Source of the DNA: an uncultured Prevotellaceae bacterium
GTDB lineage: Bacteria > Bacteroidota > Bacteroidia > Bacteroidales > Muribaculaceae
Direction of reading: 5' to 3'
DNA: 64,000 nt
Assembly: GCA_900318335.1 (NCBI GenBank)
Contig: ONKF01000019.1
Span: forward strand, 1-64,000
Shown one piece after another: positions 27,801 to 35,642 of this stretch. The notes under the pieces were generated by a model. It had not been told where the DNA came from. It worked only from the letters and a program-made list of their open reading frames with translations, and made no database searches. How positions within the stretch are numbered: the first letter of the stretch is position 1; each line of letters opens with the position of its first letter. Both the position numbers and the translations under genes were made by a program.

Positions 27801-28223
27801 GATCCTGTCTTCTCAGCATCTTACAGTGATCTGACCTCCTTTACCAAGGACTTCAAGAACCGTTGGGTACTCCCCGGTGATGAGATGATTGAGGGTGTTA
27901 TGCCCGCTATCGCTTCACGTCGTCAGGTTTACTCCAACTATGAGTTGAGTATGGCTTATAATGCCTATAACTATAGTACTGCACGCGTGGCCAATGGTGG
28001 TTTCATCCGCCTGAAAGAGGTTTCACTGACCTATGATATTCCCCGTTCAGTGATTTCTCACCTGCGTCTCAACACTGCTTCGATTAAGCTCGCTGCCACC
28101 AACATCTGTCTGCTCTATGCCGACAAGAAGCTCAATGGTCAGGATCCTGAGTTCTTCAACAGCGGTGGTGTGGCTTCGCCTAACCCCAAGCAGTTCACCT
28201 TGACTGTTCGTCTGGGTATGTAA
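24867..28223 (+). CDS. SusC/RagA-type TonB-dependent outer-membrane transporter
   Basis: An 1118-residue outer-membrane importer. A signal peptide ending in GVSAQ is followed by a carboxypeptidase-D-like domain (VSGTVLDENNEPVIGASV, about 23-100), the NEVVVTGYQ TonB-box region, the plug (VRGATSIYGSSKPLWVVDG, about 160-240) and a long beta-barrel ending in QFTLTVRLGM. Together with the downstream SusD lipoprotein it forms a pedal-bin transporter for a glycan, peptide or other large nutrient. No anti-sigma/ECF or hybrid two-component regulator is adjacent, and no polysaccharide-degrading enzyme lies in the operon, so the substrate is unclear; the metallohydrolase downstream hints at a peptide-related cargo. 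Confidence 0.96.
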   Translation: MSLKHLLLFLVMALTAIGVSAQVSGTVLDENNEPVIGASVVQQSNPKNGVATDFDGHFSLNVPAGTKIKVTYVGYEDAVVAGKAGMTIVLKPKGEMLNEVVVTGYQKVDKRLFTGATQSVDAEKTKLSGVADVSRGLEGRVSGVQVQNVSGTFGTAPKIRVRGATSIYGSSKPLWVVDGVILEDNVDISADDLSSGDATTLIASAVAGLNADDIESFQILKDGSATSIYGAKANAGVIVITTKTGRKGSTSINYTGEFTYRLKPNYRDFNICNSQEQMSILREMEQKGWLEYANLVNSTTSGIYGQMYTLMDTYNPETGTYGLPNTQNARNQYLREAEMRNTNWFDLLFNNNVMQNHAVSISGGTDKGSFYTSASVMTDPGWYKSSRVERYTFNANAIYNITDKIKVKILNSNSYRDQKAPGTLSQNVDVVYGEVRRDFDINPYSFALNTARTLDPKRRYVRNYTNFNIFDELESNFINVDVTDLKFQGELNIKPIIKQDQSLEFNILGSMRSVNSEQNHYVLESSNQANAYRAGIIPENAIIRSSNSYLYTDIDVPNALPESVMKEGGMLFFSKNSLKTFDFRVTGQYMKDFNNGKHLINLYAGMEASRVDRFYQNFEAWGVVYDNGNLPSLNYKLFKQMQEENGAYYSLGNTHRRNMAYFANANYALLGRYVINGTIRYEGSNLMGQTDQSRWLPTWNVSAAWNIYDEPFFQNTSLFQKGALSYAKLRLSYSLTGESGPSGYANAEALYYPTRPWRQEIDAMEMGLYLAGLGNSELTYEKKHEFDLGVDLGFLYNRINLVFDWYFRNNFDLIGLIRTQGVGGMTTKYGNVAEMKSHGVEFTLSSRNIEPKSAGGFGWNTDFTFSYAVTEISKLQSRSRVIDLVRGSGFPLEGYPHRAIFSIPYEGLDSHGLPLVTDENGQISNVGVNFQEYEKLGFLKYEGPVDPTITGGFGNNFDFKGFHLMVFMTYAFGNKLRLDPVFSASYSDLTSFTKDFKNRWVLPGDEMIEGVMPAIASRRQVYSNYELSMAYNAYNYSTARVANGGFIRLKEVSLTYDIPRSVISHLRLNTASIKLAATNICLLYADKKLNGQDPEFFNSGGVASPNPKQFTLTVRLGM

Positions 28224-28262
28224 TCCTTGAAGTTCCACATTATATATAATATATACACGACT

Positions 28263-30014
28263 ATGAAATTAAGATATAAAATATTATTCATTGCAGTGGC
28301 GCTCGTTGGTTTGAGCTCTTGTAAGGACTTCCTGGACAAGGTGCCCGATACCCGCGTCTATCTGGTGAACCTGGATCAGCTCCAGCAGCTGCTTGTCACA
28401 GGTTACATGGACTCCAACTATGCCCTTGTCGGTGAGCTCTCGAGCGATAACGTTATCGACAACAACTCGCCCAGTAAGGATGGTGTCCGTTATCACCTTT
28501 CATATTATGATCAGTCCGATGAGCAGGTTTATGCTTGGGACGATGTTGACCTGAATATCACCGACAGTGATTCACCCTCTGGCGTATGGAACTCTTGCTA
28601 TGGTGCTATTGCTGTTGCCAATGCCGTGCTGGAGAAGGGACTTCAATTTAAGTCAACCGGCATGATTGAAGATGAACCCATGACTCCCGCCGAGGAGGCT
28701 CGCCTTAACGCCATCCTGGGTGAGGCCTACATGATTCGTGCTTATCACCACTTCATCCTGGCTCAGATCTTCTGTATGCCTTACCGTGGTGATGCCATCA
28801 ATGCTACTCTGCCTGGCATTCCTTATTCTACCAAGACCGAGACCACGCTTGATCCCAAGTACGATCGTGGTACTTTGAAGCAGACCTATGACTCTATCGA
28901 GGCTGACCTGCTCAGGGGACTTCCCCTCATCACCGAGGAGTATTACCAGTCGCCCAAGTATCACTTCAACCTGGCTTCTTCTAACTCTTTCGCCGCCCGT
29001 TTCTACCTCGTAAAGCGTCAGTATGACAAGGTGGTTGAGTATGCCAACGCTGCATTCCGCGGTAATGATCCCGCATCGATGCTCAACGATGGCTGGTGGC
29101 AGGAAGACTTCTACTACATCAGCGACATCGGCCGCTACTTCACCAGTATCGATCGTCCCAGCAACTTCCAGCTCTTCACCAGCTACAGCACTTGGTGGCG
29201 TCGCTTCCTGGGCTATCGCTTTACCTGTAACCGTGACGCTAAGCGCGCTACCATTCAGGGTCCTGGTCCGTCCTGGAAACGTTGTCAGTACCAGAACACC
29301 AAGACTAAGGAGAAATTTGCGATGATGCCTTGCTTCAATGGTGTCTGTGGTAGTGCAGGTGGCCAGGAGTATGGTGCATACTATGCTGGTAACTGCTTCG
29401 AGCAGTTTGAGTACACCGACAAGATTTCGGGTATTGGTTATTGCCACGAGATCCGTCCTGAGTTCACGAGCGAGGAAACACTGCTCATGCGTGCCGAGGC
29501 TAACCTCTTCTTGGGCAACATTGACGCTGCCTTCGACGATCTGTACCTCTGGAACGAGGAGCACCTCTCGCCCAACGAGAATGACCGTTATAATCATGTA
29601 GAGTTGACCAAGGAGCAGATCATTGACTTCTATGGTTGCTATGATGACCCGGAGCGTATCGATCCCGGTTACGGTATCGTGATGAAGTTCAATATCGATG
29701 AGGTTTGCCCCAGCGACAAGTACAAACTGACCGATGAGATTGAGCCTTACCTGCAGTGCGTTCAGCACTTCCGTCGCATCCAGCTCGTTCACATGGGTAA
29801 CCGTTGGTTTGATATCAAGCGCTTCGGCTTCACTATCGAGCACAAGATGGGCATCAGCGATGTCTATACGCTTCAGGTTCTGGATCCCCGCTACGCTATC
29901 CAGATCCCGAGCGAGGTTATCGGTGCCGGTCTCGCTCCCAACCCACGTTCGACCAACGCACCTGTTCAGGCACCTCGCATCGGTCGTGACGAGAATGTTC
30001 GTGTTTCTGATTAA
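28263..30014 (+). CDS. SusD/RagB-type nutrient-binding lipoprotein
   Basis: A 583-residue surface lipoprotein that forms the lid of the SusC transporter. MKLRYKILFIAVALVGLSSC is a lipoprotein signal with Cys20, followed by KDFLDKVPD, the standard SusD opening. The TPR-containing N-terminal half includes AILGEAYMIRAYHHF; the C-terminal half has LLMRAEANLFLG and RWFDIKRFG. A start 12 codons earlier (28227) is possible, but the signal peptide begins at 28263. It follows susC by 39 bases. Confidence 0.95.
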   Translation: MKLRYKILFIAVALVGLSSCKDFLDKVPDTRVYLVNLDQLQQLLVTGYMDSNYALVGELSSDNVIDNNSPSKDGVRYHLSYYDQSDEQVYAWDDVDLNITDSDSPSGVWNSCYGAIAVANAVLEKGLQFKSTGMIEDEPMTPAEEARLNAILGEAYMIRAYHHFILAQIFCMPYRGDAINATLPGIPYSTKTETTLDPKYDRGTLKQTYDSIEADLLRGLPLITEEYYQSPKYHFNLASSNSFAARFYLVKRQYDKVVEYANAAFRGNDPASMLNDGWWQEDFYYISDIGRYFTSIDRPSNFQLFTSYSTWWRRFLGYRFTCNRDAKRATIQGPGPSWKRCQYQNTKTKEKFAMMPCFNGVCGSAGGQEYGAYYAGNCFEQFEYTDKISGIGYCHEIRPEFTSEETLLMRAEANLFLGNIDAAFDDLYLWNEEHLSPNENDRYNHVELTKEQIIDFYGCYDDPERIDPGYGIVMKFNIDEVCPSDKYKLTDEIEPYLQCVQHFRRIQLVHMGNRWFDIKRFGFTIEHKMGISDVYTLQVLDPRYAIQIPSEVIGAGLAPNPRSTNAPVQAPRIGRDENVRVSD

Positions 30015-30032
30015 TGCTCATCCTAATTCGAT

Positions 30033-31166
30033 ATGAAAAAGATTAAATTTTATATTTCAGCATTGCTGCTTGTAGCCGTGGGCGCCATGTCGCTCTCCTC
30101 TTGCAGTGAAGACAAGCTGGGTGAAACGATTTTCCCCGATGTTGACGAGTCGCTCGACCCCAGCTCATACACTTATCAACTCGATAAGTTCCTTATGGAG
30201 AACTATCTCAAAAAGTACAACTTGACGTTCCTCTATAAGATGCCGGACGTGAGCACCAATATGAACTACAACCTGGTGCCTGCTACCTATGAGAACTCCA
30301 TCGACCTGGCAGTTCTGTGTAAGCACTTGTGGTTTGACGTGTATGACAAGGTGGCTGGTGAGGACTTCCTCAAGACCTATGGTCCCCGCATCATTCTCTT
30401 GATTGGTTCTCCTGCTTATAACCCCACTTCGGGTACCGAGATCGTCGGTCTTGCCGAGGGTGGTATCAAGATCTCATTGTTCAAGGTCAATGCCATGCGC
30501 ATCAATGACTTCAACATGATGAACGAGTACTACTTCAAGACCATGCACCACGAGTTCGCTCACATCCTTCACCAGACCAAGACCTATCCCAATCAGTTCA
30601 ACACGATTTCGATTGGTCACTACGACAGCAACAACTGGCAGGACCGCAGCGAGGGCCAGGTGGCTTCGCTCGGTTTCGTGACCACCTATGCTTCGAGTGA
30701 GTTCCGTGAGGACTTTGCCGAGACCATTGCCAACTATATCGTTAAGACCGATGAGCAGTGGGAGCACATTCTCGACCTTGCAAGCCGCGGATGGGCCTCG
30801 GGTGACGAGGACGACGTGACCAGTCAGTTCTTCTGCTACTACTACTATCCCAATAACGATGTGACTCAGGATCTTGTTTACGTGAGCGAGTACAACGTCT
30901 TTATCGAGGAGGATGAGGAAGGCAACATTCACAAGTACTGGCGTAACAACGTTGATTCCGAGGGCAACCGCATTCTGGTCTATGATGTAGAGGATAAGGA
31001 TGGCATCGATGGCCGTCAGGCTATCCTTGACAAGGTGAACATCGCCCGCGAGTGGCTCAAGACCGACTGGAATGTCGATCTGGATGCCCTGCGCGACGAG
31101 GTTCAGACCCGCCAGCTGAACTATGACATCAACCAACTGCGCAAGCTGGTTACCGATATCAAGTAA
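30033..31166 (+). CDS. Substrate-import-associated zinc metallohydrolase lipoprotein
   Basis: A 377-residue lipoprotein with signal MKKIKFYISALLLVAVGA and lipobox SLSSC. The zinc motif HHEFAHILHQ at about residues 171-180 is a perfect HExxH, with an EDFAE segment about 60 residues on that may give the third ligand. This fits the family described as import-associated HExxH lipoproteins encoded beside SusC/SusD (TIGR04549). It is probably anchored in the outer membrane and processes the imported substrate, perhaps a peptide or glycopeptide. It lies 18 bases after susD, so it is in the same operon. Confidence 0.9.
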   Translation: MKKIKFYISALLLVAVGAMSLSSCSEDKLGETIFPDVDESLDPSSYTYQLDKFLMENYLKKYNLTFLYKMPDVSTNMNYNLVPATYENSIDLAVLCKHLWFDVYDKVAGEDFLKTYGPRIILLIGSPAYNPTSGTEIVGLAEGGIKISLFKVNAMRINDFNMMNEYYFKTMHHEFAHILHQTKTYPNQFNTISIGHYDSNNWQDRSEGQVASLGFVTTYASSEFREDFAETIANYIVKTDEQWEHILDLASRGWASGDEDDVTSQFFCYYYYPNNDVTQDLVYVSEYNVFIEEDEEGNIHKYWRNNVDSEGNRILVYDVEDKDGIDGRQAILDKVNIAREWLKTDWNVDLDALRDEVQTRQLNYDINQLRKLVTDIK

Positions 31167-31196
31167 TGTTTCACATTTTAACATGATGAAAAGAAA

Positions 31197-32540
31197 ATGA
31201 AAAAGTATTTTAATATCTTTTTACTGGCGCTCGTTGCGCTCTCATCGGTGACCCTGGTGTCTTGCAAAAATGAGACCGATGAAATCTTTGACGAGGACGC
31301 TATCACGCGTCTTGAGAATGCCAGAGATGATTTTGCTGATATTCTTACCGATAAGGGTGGAAAGTGGCAGATGGAGTATTATGCCAACAGCAATGAGCCT
31401 GGTTACGTCTATGTGATGACCTTTAAGGAAGACGGTTCGGTGACCATCGCCGGCAAGAATGAGTGGATCGGTTATGTCGAGGGTGAGTCCTTGAAGGTGC
31501 CCACCTTTGGCAGCCAGACCTCCCTCTGGGATGTGATTACCGACAACGGCCCCGTGCTCTCGTTCAACAGCTTCAATAAGTATTTCCACTTGTTTGCTGA
31601 TCCCGAGGATATCCCCAGCATGAGTGATGAGGATACCGACGAGACCGGTTACGGTCACGAGGGTGACTACGAGTTTGACCTGATGAAATACTCGGGCGAC
31701 ACGCTCTACATCACTGGTAAGAAGTATGGCATCGACATGATCATGACCCGCCTCGACGCTGGTATTGATGACCATGTTTACATGGACGAGGTTGTTGCCA
31801 TGGCCGACTCCTTCTTCAACGCCAAGATTCCTCAGGTTTATATGAACCTGCCGAATGGCACCCGCTGGATCATCAAGAACGGTGCTACCAGCCTGTTGAA
31901 GATGTTCCGTGAGGGTGATGATGAGATTTCGACTGCTGTGACCCACAACGTGATTATCACCCACGATGGTCTGTCATTCATGAATCCTCTCACGTTTGAT
32001 GGCTATACCGTTCAGCACTTCATCCGTCAGGCCGATGGTTCGCTCTTGTGCCGCAACCAGAATGATGGTCCCATCACCATCACTGCCGATAACCTGAACA
32101 ACGTGTTCACTATCCCGACCTTTACTTGGAAGGTTGACACTACCCAGGTTGGTGGTCAGATTGCCGCCCAGTTCAATACGCTCAAGACCGAGTTGAATGC
32201 TTATGGCAAGCGCAAACTCCAATCTGTACAGATTACTTACGATGCCACCTTGAATTGCTATTCGCTCATCTTCGGTTGCTTGTATCAGAAGAAGACCTTC
32301 TATCCCACCTTCTATTTCAAGGTTGAGAAGGTCGGTGAGGAGCAGATCAAGTTCAACTTCACTGGTGAGGGTAATGACGCAAGTACCGTTTATGCCGACA
32401 AGTGCCCCGCATTCCACGGGCTGATCAACGCCATGAATGGTGTGACATATAACCTGAGTACCAGTTCGCTGCTCGCTCCTGTAGATATGAAGTTTATCGA
32501 TAGCGGCACTTCTGCCAACTATTTCGTGTGCAGGTTATAA
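31197..32540 (+). CDS. DUF4302 lipoprotein
   Basis: A 447-residue lipoprotein: signal MKKYFNIFLLALVALSSVTL, then VSC lipobox, then KNETDEIFDEDAITRLENA. The N-terminal KWQMEYYANSNEPGYVYVMTFK and the long beta-rich body match DUF4302 proteins, which in Bacteroidota usually follow a SusC-SusD-HExxH set as here. Its role is unknown; position suggests an accessory surface subunit of the import complex. It begins 30 bases after the metallohydrolase gene, and a strong terminator follows, marking the end of the four-gene operon. Confidence 0.85.
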   Translation: MKKYFNIFLLALVALSSVTLVSCKNETDEIFDEDAITRLENARDDFADILTDKGGKWQMEYYANSNEPGYVYVMTFKEDGSVTIAGKNEWIGYVEGESLKVPTFGSQTSLWDVITDNGPVLSFNSFNKYFHLFADPEDIPSMSDEDTDETGYGHEGDYEFDLMKYSGDTLYITGKKYGIDMIMTRLDAGIDDHVYMDEVVAMADSFFNAKIPQVYMNLPNGTRWIIKNGATSLLKMFREGDDEISTAVTHNVIITHDGLSFMNPLTFDGYTVQHFIRQADGSLLCRNQNDGPITITADNLNNVFTIPTFTWKVDTTQVGGQIAAQFNTLKTELNAYGKRKLQSVQITYDATLNCYSLIFGCLYQKKTFYPTFYFKVEKVGEEQIKFNFTGEGNDASTVYADKCPAFHGLINAMNGVTYNLSTSSLLAPVDMKFIDSGTSANYFVCRL

Positions 32541-32551
32541 ACTCATGACAA

Positions 32552-32600
32552 GGACCGGGGCGTGACCCTCGGGTGTGATGCCCCGGTTCTTTCCCTTTTA
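32552..32600 (+). terminator. Terminator of the susC operon
   Basis: GACCGGGGC pairs with GCCCCGGTTC around a GC-rich loop and is followed by TTTCCCTTTT. Confidence 0.8.
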
Positions 32601-32645
32601 GATAATTATAGATTTTTATTAACATAACTTATTTTATTGATTTTT

Positions 32646-34505
32646 ATGAAAAAGGTTTTACTTTTAGCCGCAGCCGCACTCATGGTGACGTCTGCCAATG
32701 CGCAACTCAAGCGCTCTGAAACTACCCAGGTTCCTGCCTGTCCTCAGACGCAGCTGTTCAAACCTCAGGCTCAGATGAAGGAAATGCAGATGCGCACTCC
32801 CGGTACTCCCGTTGTCAAGGCCCCCAAGAAGGCTGGTCCCGTCAACATCTGGTATCGTCGTCCCGCTGGTGCTTTCGCAGCAAGTGTTGTAGTTGAGGAT
32901 GGTGCATACGCTGGTATGTACTATGCCCCCTTTATTGCTGTTAAGCCCTATACCGATTATAACTTTAAGGGCTACGTTGAGGGTCAGAGTGCTGATGCCA
33001 CCTATGAGTGGGATGTTCAGTATTGGGGCCTGAATGAAGATGCTACTGACGAGGTTCAGCAGTGGACTACCATCCCTGGTATGGATCTCGACTTCCAGTA
33101 TGGTTATGAGACCGACTCTGTGCCCGTATTCAGAGTAAATCAGGGCAACGGCAAGTTCTATCAGTGGTACATTCATGGTTACGAGATGGCCGGTACATCC
33201 GAGAAGCCCGAGATCGTTGCCGAGCACGCCGGTTCTATCCTGGCTGTTCCCAACACGATGGAGATTTGGGACCGTGACATCCTGAAGTCAAGTAAGACTT
33301 TCTGCTACGGTGGCCGCAATGGTGACCAGCGTTACCCCCTGACTTATTACAGTGGTGCCCTTCCTTACGGCCGCAACGAGAACGGCTGGTGGTTCGGTAA
33401 GAATGGTGGTACCAACGGTGGTGCCCGCATTGACGGTATCGCTCAGGCCTTTGAGAAGCCGACCGCTCCCTATCTGCTCAACCAGGTAGTTGTTGACTGC
33501 GCTGTTCTCGAGGTTACTGCTCCCGTTGACATGACCTGTAAGATCTACAAGCTCGATGAGATTCCTCCCTACGAGGACGAGGACGAGGCTGTTCTGCCCG
33601 ACGAGCCCGGTGAACTCATCGCTATGGGTCGTGCTTCCTTGACCCCCGAGACTGCTGACGTTACCGGTGACCTGATTTTCTTCACCCTCTACGGTGAGGA
33701 GGACGGTCTTGAGTATGACATCACCCCGACCATCGACTGCGCTATCCTCGTGGTTATCGATGGTTACAACGATCCCGAGATGGAGAACCTGAAAGACTTC
33801 TCTGCTCTGATCAGCAGCGATGATATGGTTGACGAGGGCTTCGGTGAGCTCGCTTACCTGAAGTATGGTGTTAACGATGAGGATGGTAACCTTGACCACT
33901 ATGTATGGGCTGGTCTGAACAACTTCTTCTCGAGCGGTGAGATGAAGACTGGTCTGAGCATCTTCCTGAGCACCGAGAACCCCTATCTGACCTTCAACTA
34001 CAATGATGAGGACGGTGAGTACACATTCCCCGCTGAAGGTGGTCTCATGGAGAAGCACTTCGGTAGCAATACTACCCGCAGTATCGAGTTCTGGTCATGG
34101 GTTCCCAGCGCTGATGACGCTTGGTTCATTTCCTGCAACGATGAGGACGTTCCCGATTGGTTGAGCATCGAGCTCACTGACCAGATGAAGGACGGTGAGT
34201 TCACTGGCCTGGTAAATGCTGAGGTTGTTGCTGAGCCCCTGCCCGCTGGCGTTGATTATCGTGAGGCTGTTGTTCGCTTTGAGTTCCCCGGTGCTTATGT
34301 AGATTATAAGTTCATGCAGGGCGAGGGCGTTCCCCCCGTTGTTGGTGACGTGAACGGTGACGGTGAGGTAAGTATTGCTGACGTTAATGCCGCTATCGAC
34401 ATGATTCTGACCGGTACTCAGGCTCCTAACGGTGACGTGAACGGCGACGGTGAGGTAAGTATTGCCGACGTTAACATGATCATCGACATCATCCTGAATA
34501 TGTAA
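32646..34505 (+). CDS. Secreted protein with duplicated dockerin-like C-terminus
   Basis: A 619-residue exported protein with signal peptide MKKVLLLAAAALMVTSANA. The body (about 60-560) is beta-rich and acidic, with no fold I recognise. The end carries two near-identical units, GDVNGDGEVSIADVN at about residues 567-581 and 597-611, each with the DxNxDGxxxxxD calcium-loop pattern of type I dockerin/EF-hand repeats. Such tails are common on secreted proteins of gut Bacteroidales, but no cohesin partner is seen here. The gene follows the susC-operon terminator and precedes its own, so it is a separate unit although it may act with the import system. ATG 32646 is chosen over TTG 32637. Confidence 0.85.
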   Translation: MKKVLLLAAAALMVTSANAQLKRSETTQVPACPQTQLFKPQAQMKEMQMRTPGTPVVKAPKKAGPVNIWYRRPAGAFAASVVVEDGAYAGMYYAPFIAVKPYTDYNFKGYVEGQSADATYEWDVQYWGLNEDATDEVQQWTTIPGMDLDFQYGYETDSVPVFRVNQGNGKFYQWYIHGYEMAGTSEKPEIVAEHAGSILAVPNTMEIWDRDILKSSKTFCYGGRNGDQRYPLTYYSGALPYGRNENGWWFGKNGGTNGGARIDGIAQAFEKPTAPYLLNQVVVDCAVLEVTAPVDMTCKIYKLDEIPPYEDEDEAVLPDEPGELIAMGRASLTPETADVTGDLIFFTLYGEEDGLEYDITPTIDCAILVVIDGYNDPEMENLKDFSALISSDDMVDEGFGELAYLKYGVNDEDGNLDHYVWAGLNNFFSSGEMKTGLSIFLSTENPYLTFNYNDEDGEYTFPAEGGLMEKHFGSNTTRSIEFWSWVPSADDAWFISCNDEDVPDWLSIELTDQMKDGEFTGLVNAEVVAEPLPAGVDYREAVVRFEFPGAYVDYKFMQGEGVPPVVGDVNGDGEVSIADVNAAIDMILTGTQAPNGDVNGDGEVSIADVNMIIDIILNM

Positions 34506-34571
34506 TCCATTTATGATGAAATCTGTTAAACTGATTATTACAGTTTCTTAACATATCATCTATTACCTGTA

Positions 34572-34614
34572 GAGACGGAGAGCCTGATAGAAGGTTTTCC
34601 GTCTCGTTTTTTTG
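34572..34614 (+). terminator. Terminator after the dockerin-tail gene
   Basis: GAGACGGA pairs with TCCGTCTC, followed by GTTTTTTT. Confidence 0.85.
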
Positions 34615-34645
34615 TACCCTGTACATTCGCCTGGCAATATTTGGA

Positions 34646-34678
34646 TTTGGGATTATGGGGGATTTTGTGTATCTTTGC
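34646..34678 (+). promoter_or_regulatory. Complete promoter of the TIGR04076 gene
   Basis: TTTG at 34646-34649 and TATCTTTGC at 34670-34678 with 20-base spacing match both Bacteroidota promoter elements. The start site would fall at about 34683, on or just inside the first ATG. Confidence 0.65.
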
Positions 34679-34681
34679 GCT

Positions 34682-35023
34682 ATGAATGATAATAACATAG
34701 TCATGCCGATGAAGCAGGTGCGCATCACAGCTATGCGGCAGACGGTCTATCGTGACCTCATGGCTCGCTACGAGAACCCGATTGAGCATACTTGCGACAT
34801 CAGGGTGGGGCAGACCTTTATTTCAACCCAAGGTCAACGGCCGCCAGGCCTGTGTGAGAGTGCATGGGAATCGATGCGACCCTTTGTCGAGGCGCTCGCC
34901 CGTGGCGAGGGCAACTTCTATGACGGTTGGATGCGTGACCCTTACTCGGCGATGATTTCCTGCAACGATGGCTTCAGGCCTGTCTCATTCTATCTGGAAG
35001 CGATTGAAACCGACAACCGATAA
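34682..35023 (+). CDS. TIGR04076-family protein
   Basis: A cytosolic protein of 113 residues (or 106 or 104 if it begins at the ATG 34703 or 34709). The pattern [26 protein letters not shown], then [19 protein letters not shown] and [18 protein letters not shown] matches the small TIGR04076 family of unknown function, which usually has conserved cysteines at these places. The promoter predicts transcription from about 34683, so either the mRNA is leaderless or the start is the second ATG, MPMKQVR. The last four residues (TDNR) come from a short ACCGACAACCGA duplication before engB. It is co-directional with engB, 13 bases apart. Confidence 0.8.
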   Translation: MNDNNIVMPMKQVRITAMRQTVYRDLMARYENPIEHTCDIRVGQTFISTQGQRPPGLCESAWESMRPFVEALARGEGNFYDGWMRDPYSAMISCNDGFRPVSFYLEAIETDNR

Positions 35024-35036
35024 CCGACAACCGAAT

Positions 35037-35642
35037 ATGAACATCAAATCAGCCGAATATCAAATCAGCAATAGCGATTACCGCAAGTGTCCCGACACCA
35101 AACTGCCCGAGTATGCCTTTATTGGGCGCAGTAACGTGGGCAAGTCTTCGCTCATCAACATGCTCACCGGCCGCAAGGCTCTGGCCAAGACCAGTGCGAC
35201 CCCCGGCAAGACCATGCTCATCAACCACTTCCTCATCAATGGCGAGTGGTACATCGTCGATCTGCCTGGCTATGGCTATGCCAAGCGCAGCAAGGAAAGC
35301 CGTGAGCAACTGTGGCGCATGATTCAGGGTTATGTCCTTGGTCGCGAACAGATGACCAATCTGTTTGTACTTGTAGACAGCCGCATCAAGCCCCAGAAGA
35401 TTGATCTCGAGTTCATGGAATGGCTCGGAGAGCACGGCGTGCCATTCTCCATTGTCTTCACCAAGATGGACAAACTCGGCAAGGTCGCTGGCCCTGCCGC
35501 CGTCGAGGACTATAAGAAGGTGCTGCGCAAGACCTGGGAGGAACTGCCTCCCGTATTCATGACATCGAGCGAGGATGCCCGTGGCCGTGACGAACTGTTG
35601 AACTACATTGATAACATTAACCAGGAATTAAAACAGCAATGA
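35037..35642 (+). CDS. engB: Ribosome-biogenesis GTP-binding protein EngB/YsxC
   Basis: A 201-residue essential GTPase needed for 50S subunit assembly. G1 is [10 protein letters not shown] at about residues 32-41, the switch region [13 protein letters not shown] is present, G3 is DLPGYG, G4 is TKMD and G5 SSED. Length is normal. The ATG at 35037 is chosen because the EngB fold begins with [15 protein letters not shown]; an upstream in-frame extension is not conserved. The gene overlaps the following GH2 gene by four bases (ATGA), an odd pairing of a ribosome factor with a secreted glycosidase. Confidence 0.95.
   Translation: MNIKSAEYQISNSDYRKCPDTKLPEYAFIGRSNVGKSSLINMLTGRKALAKTSATPGKTMLINHFLINGEWYIVDLPGYGYAKRSKESREQLWRMIQGYVLGREQMTNLFVLVDSRIKPQKIDLEFMEWLGEHGVPFSIVFTKMDKLGKVAGPAAVEDYKKVLRKTWEELPPVFMTSSEDARGRDELLNYIDNINQELKQQ

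Noticed and set aside
28653-29843. Long minus-strand frame (396 codons) inside susD
   Set aside because: Same effect; the plus strand has the full SusD signature and the lipoprotein signal.
35018-35036. ACCGACAACCGATAACCGACAACCGA direct repeat before engB
   Set aside because: Only a small two-unit duplication; noted as the origin of the last codons of the upstream gene, too little for a repeat array.
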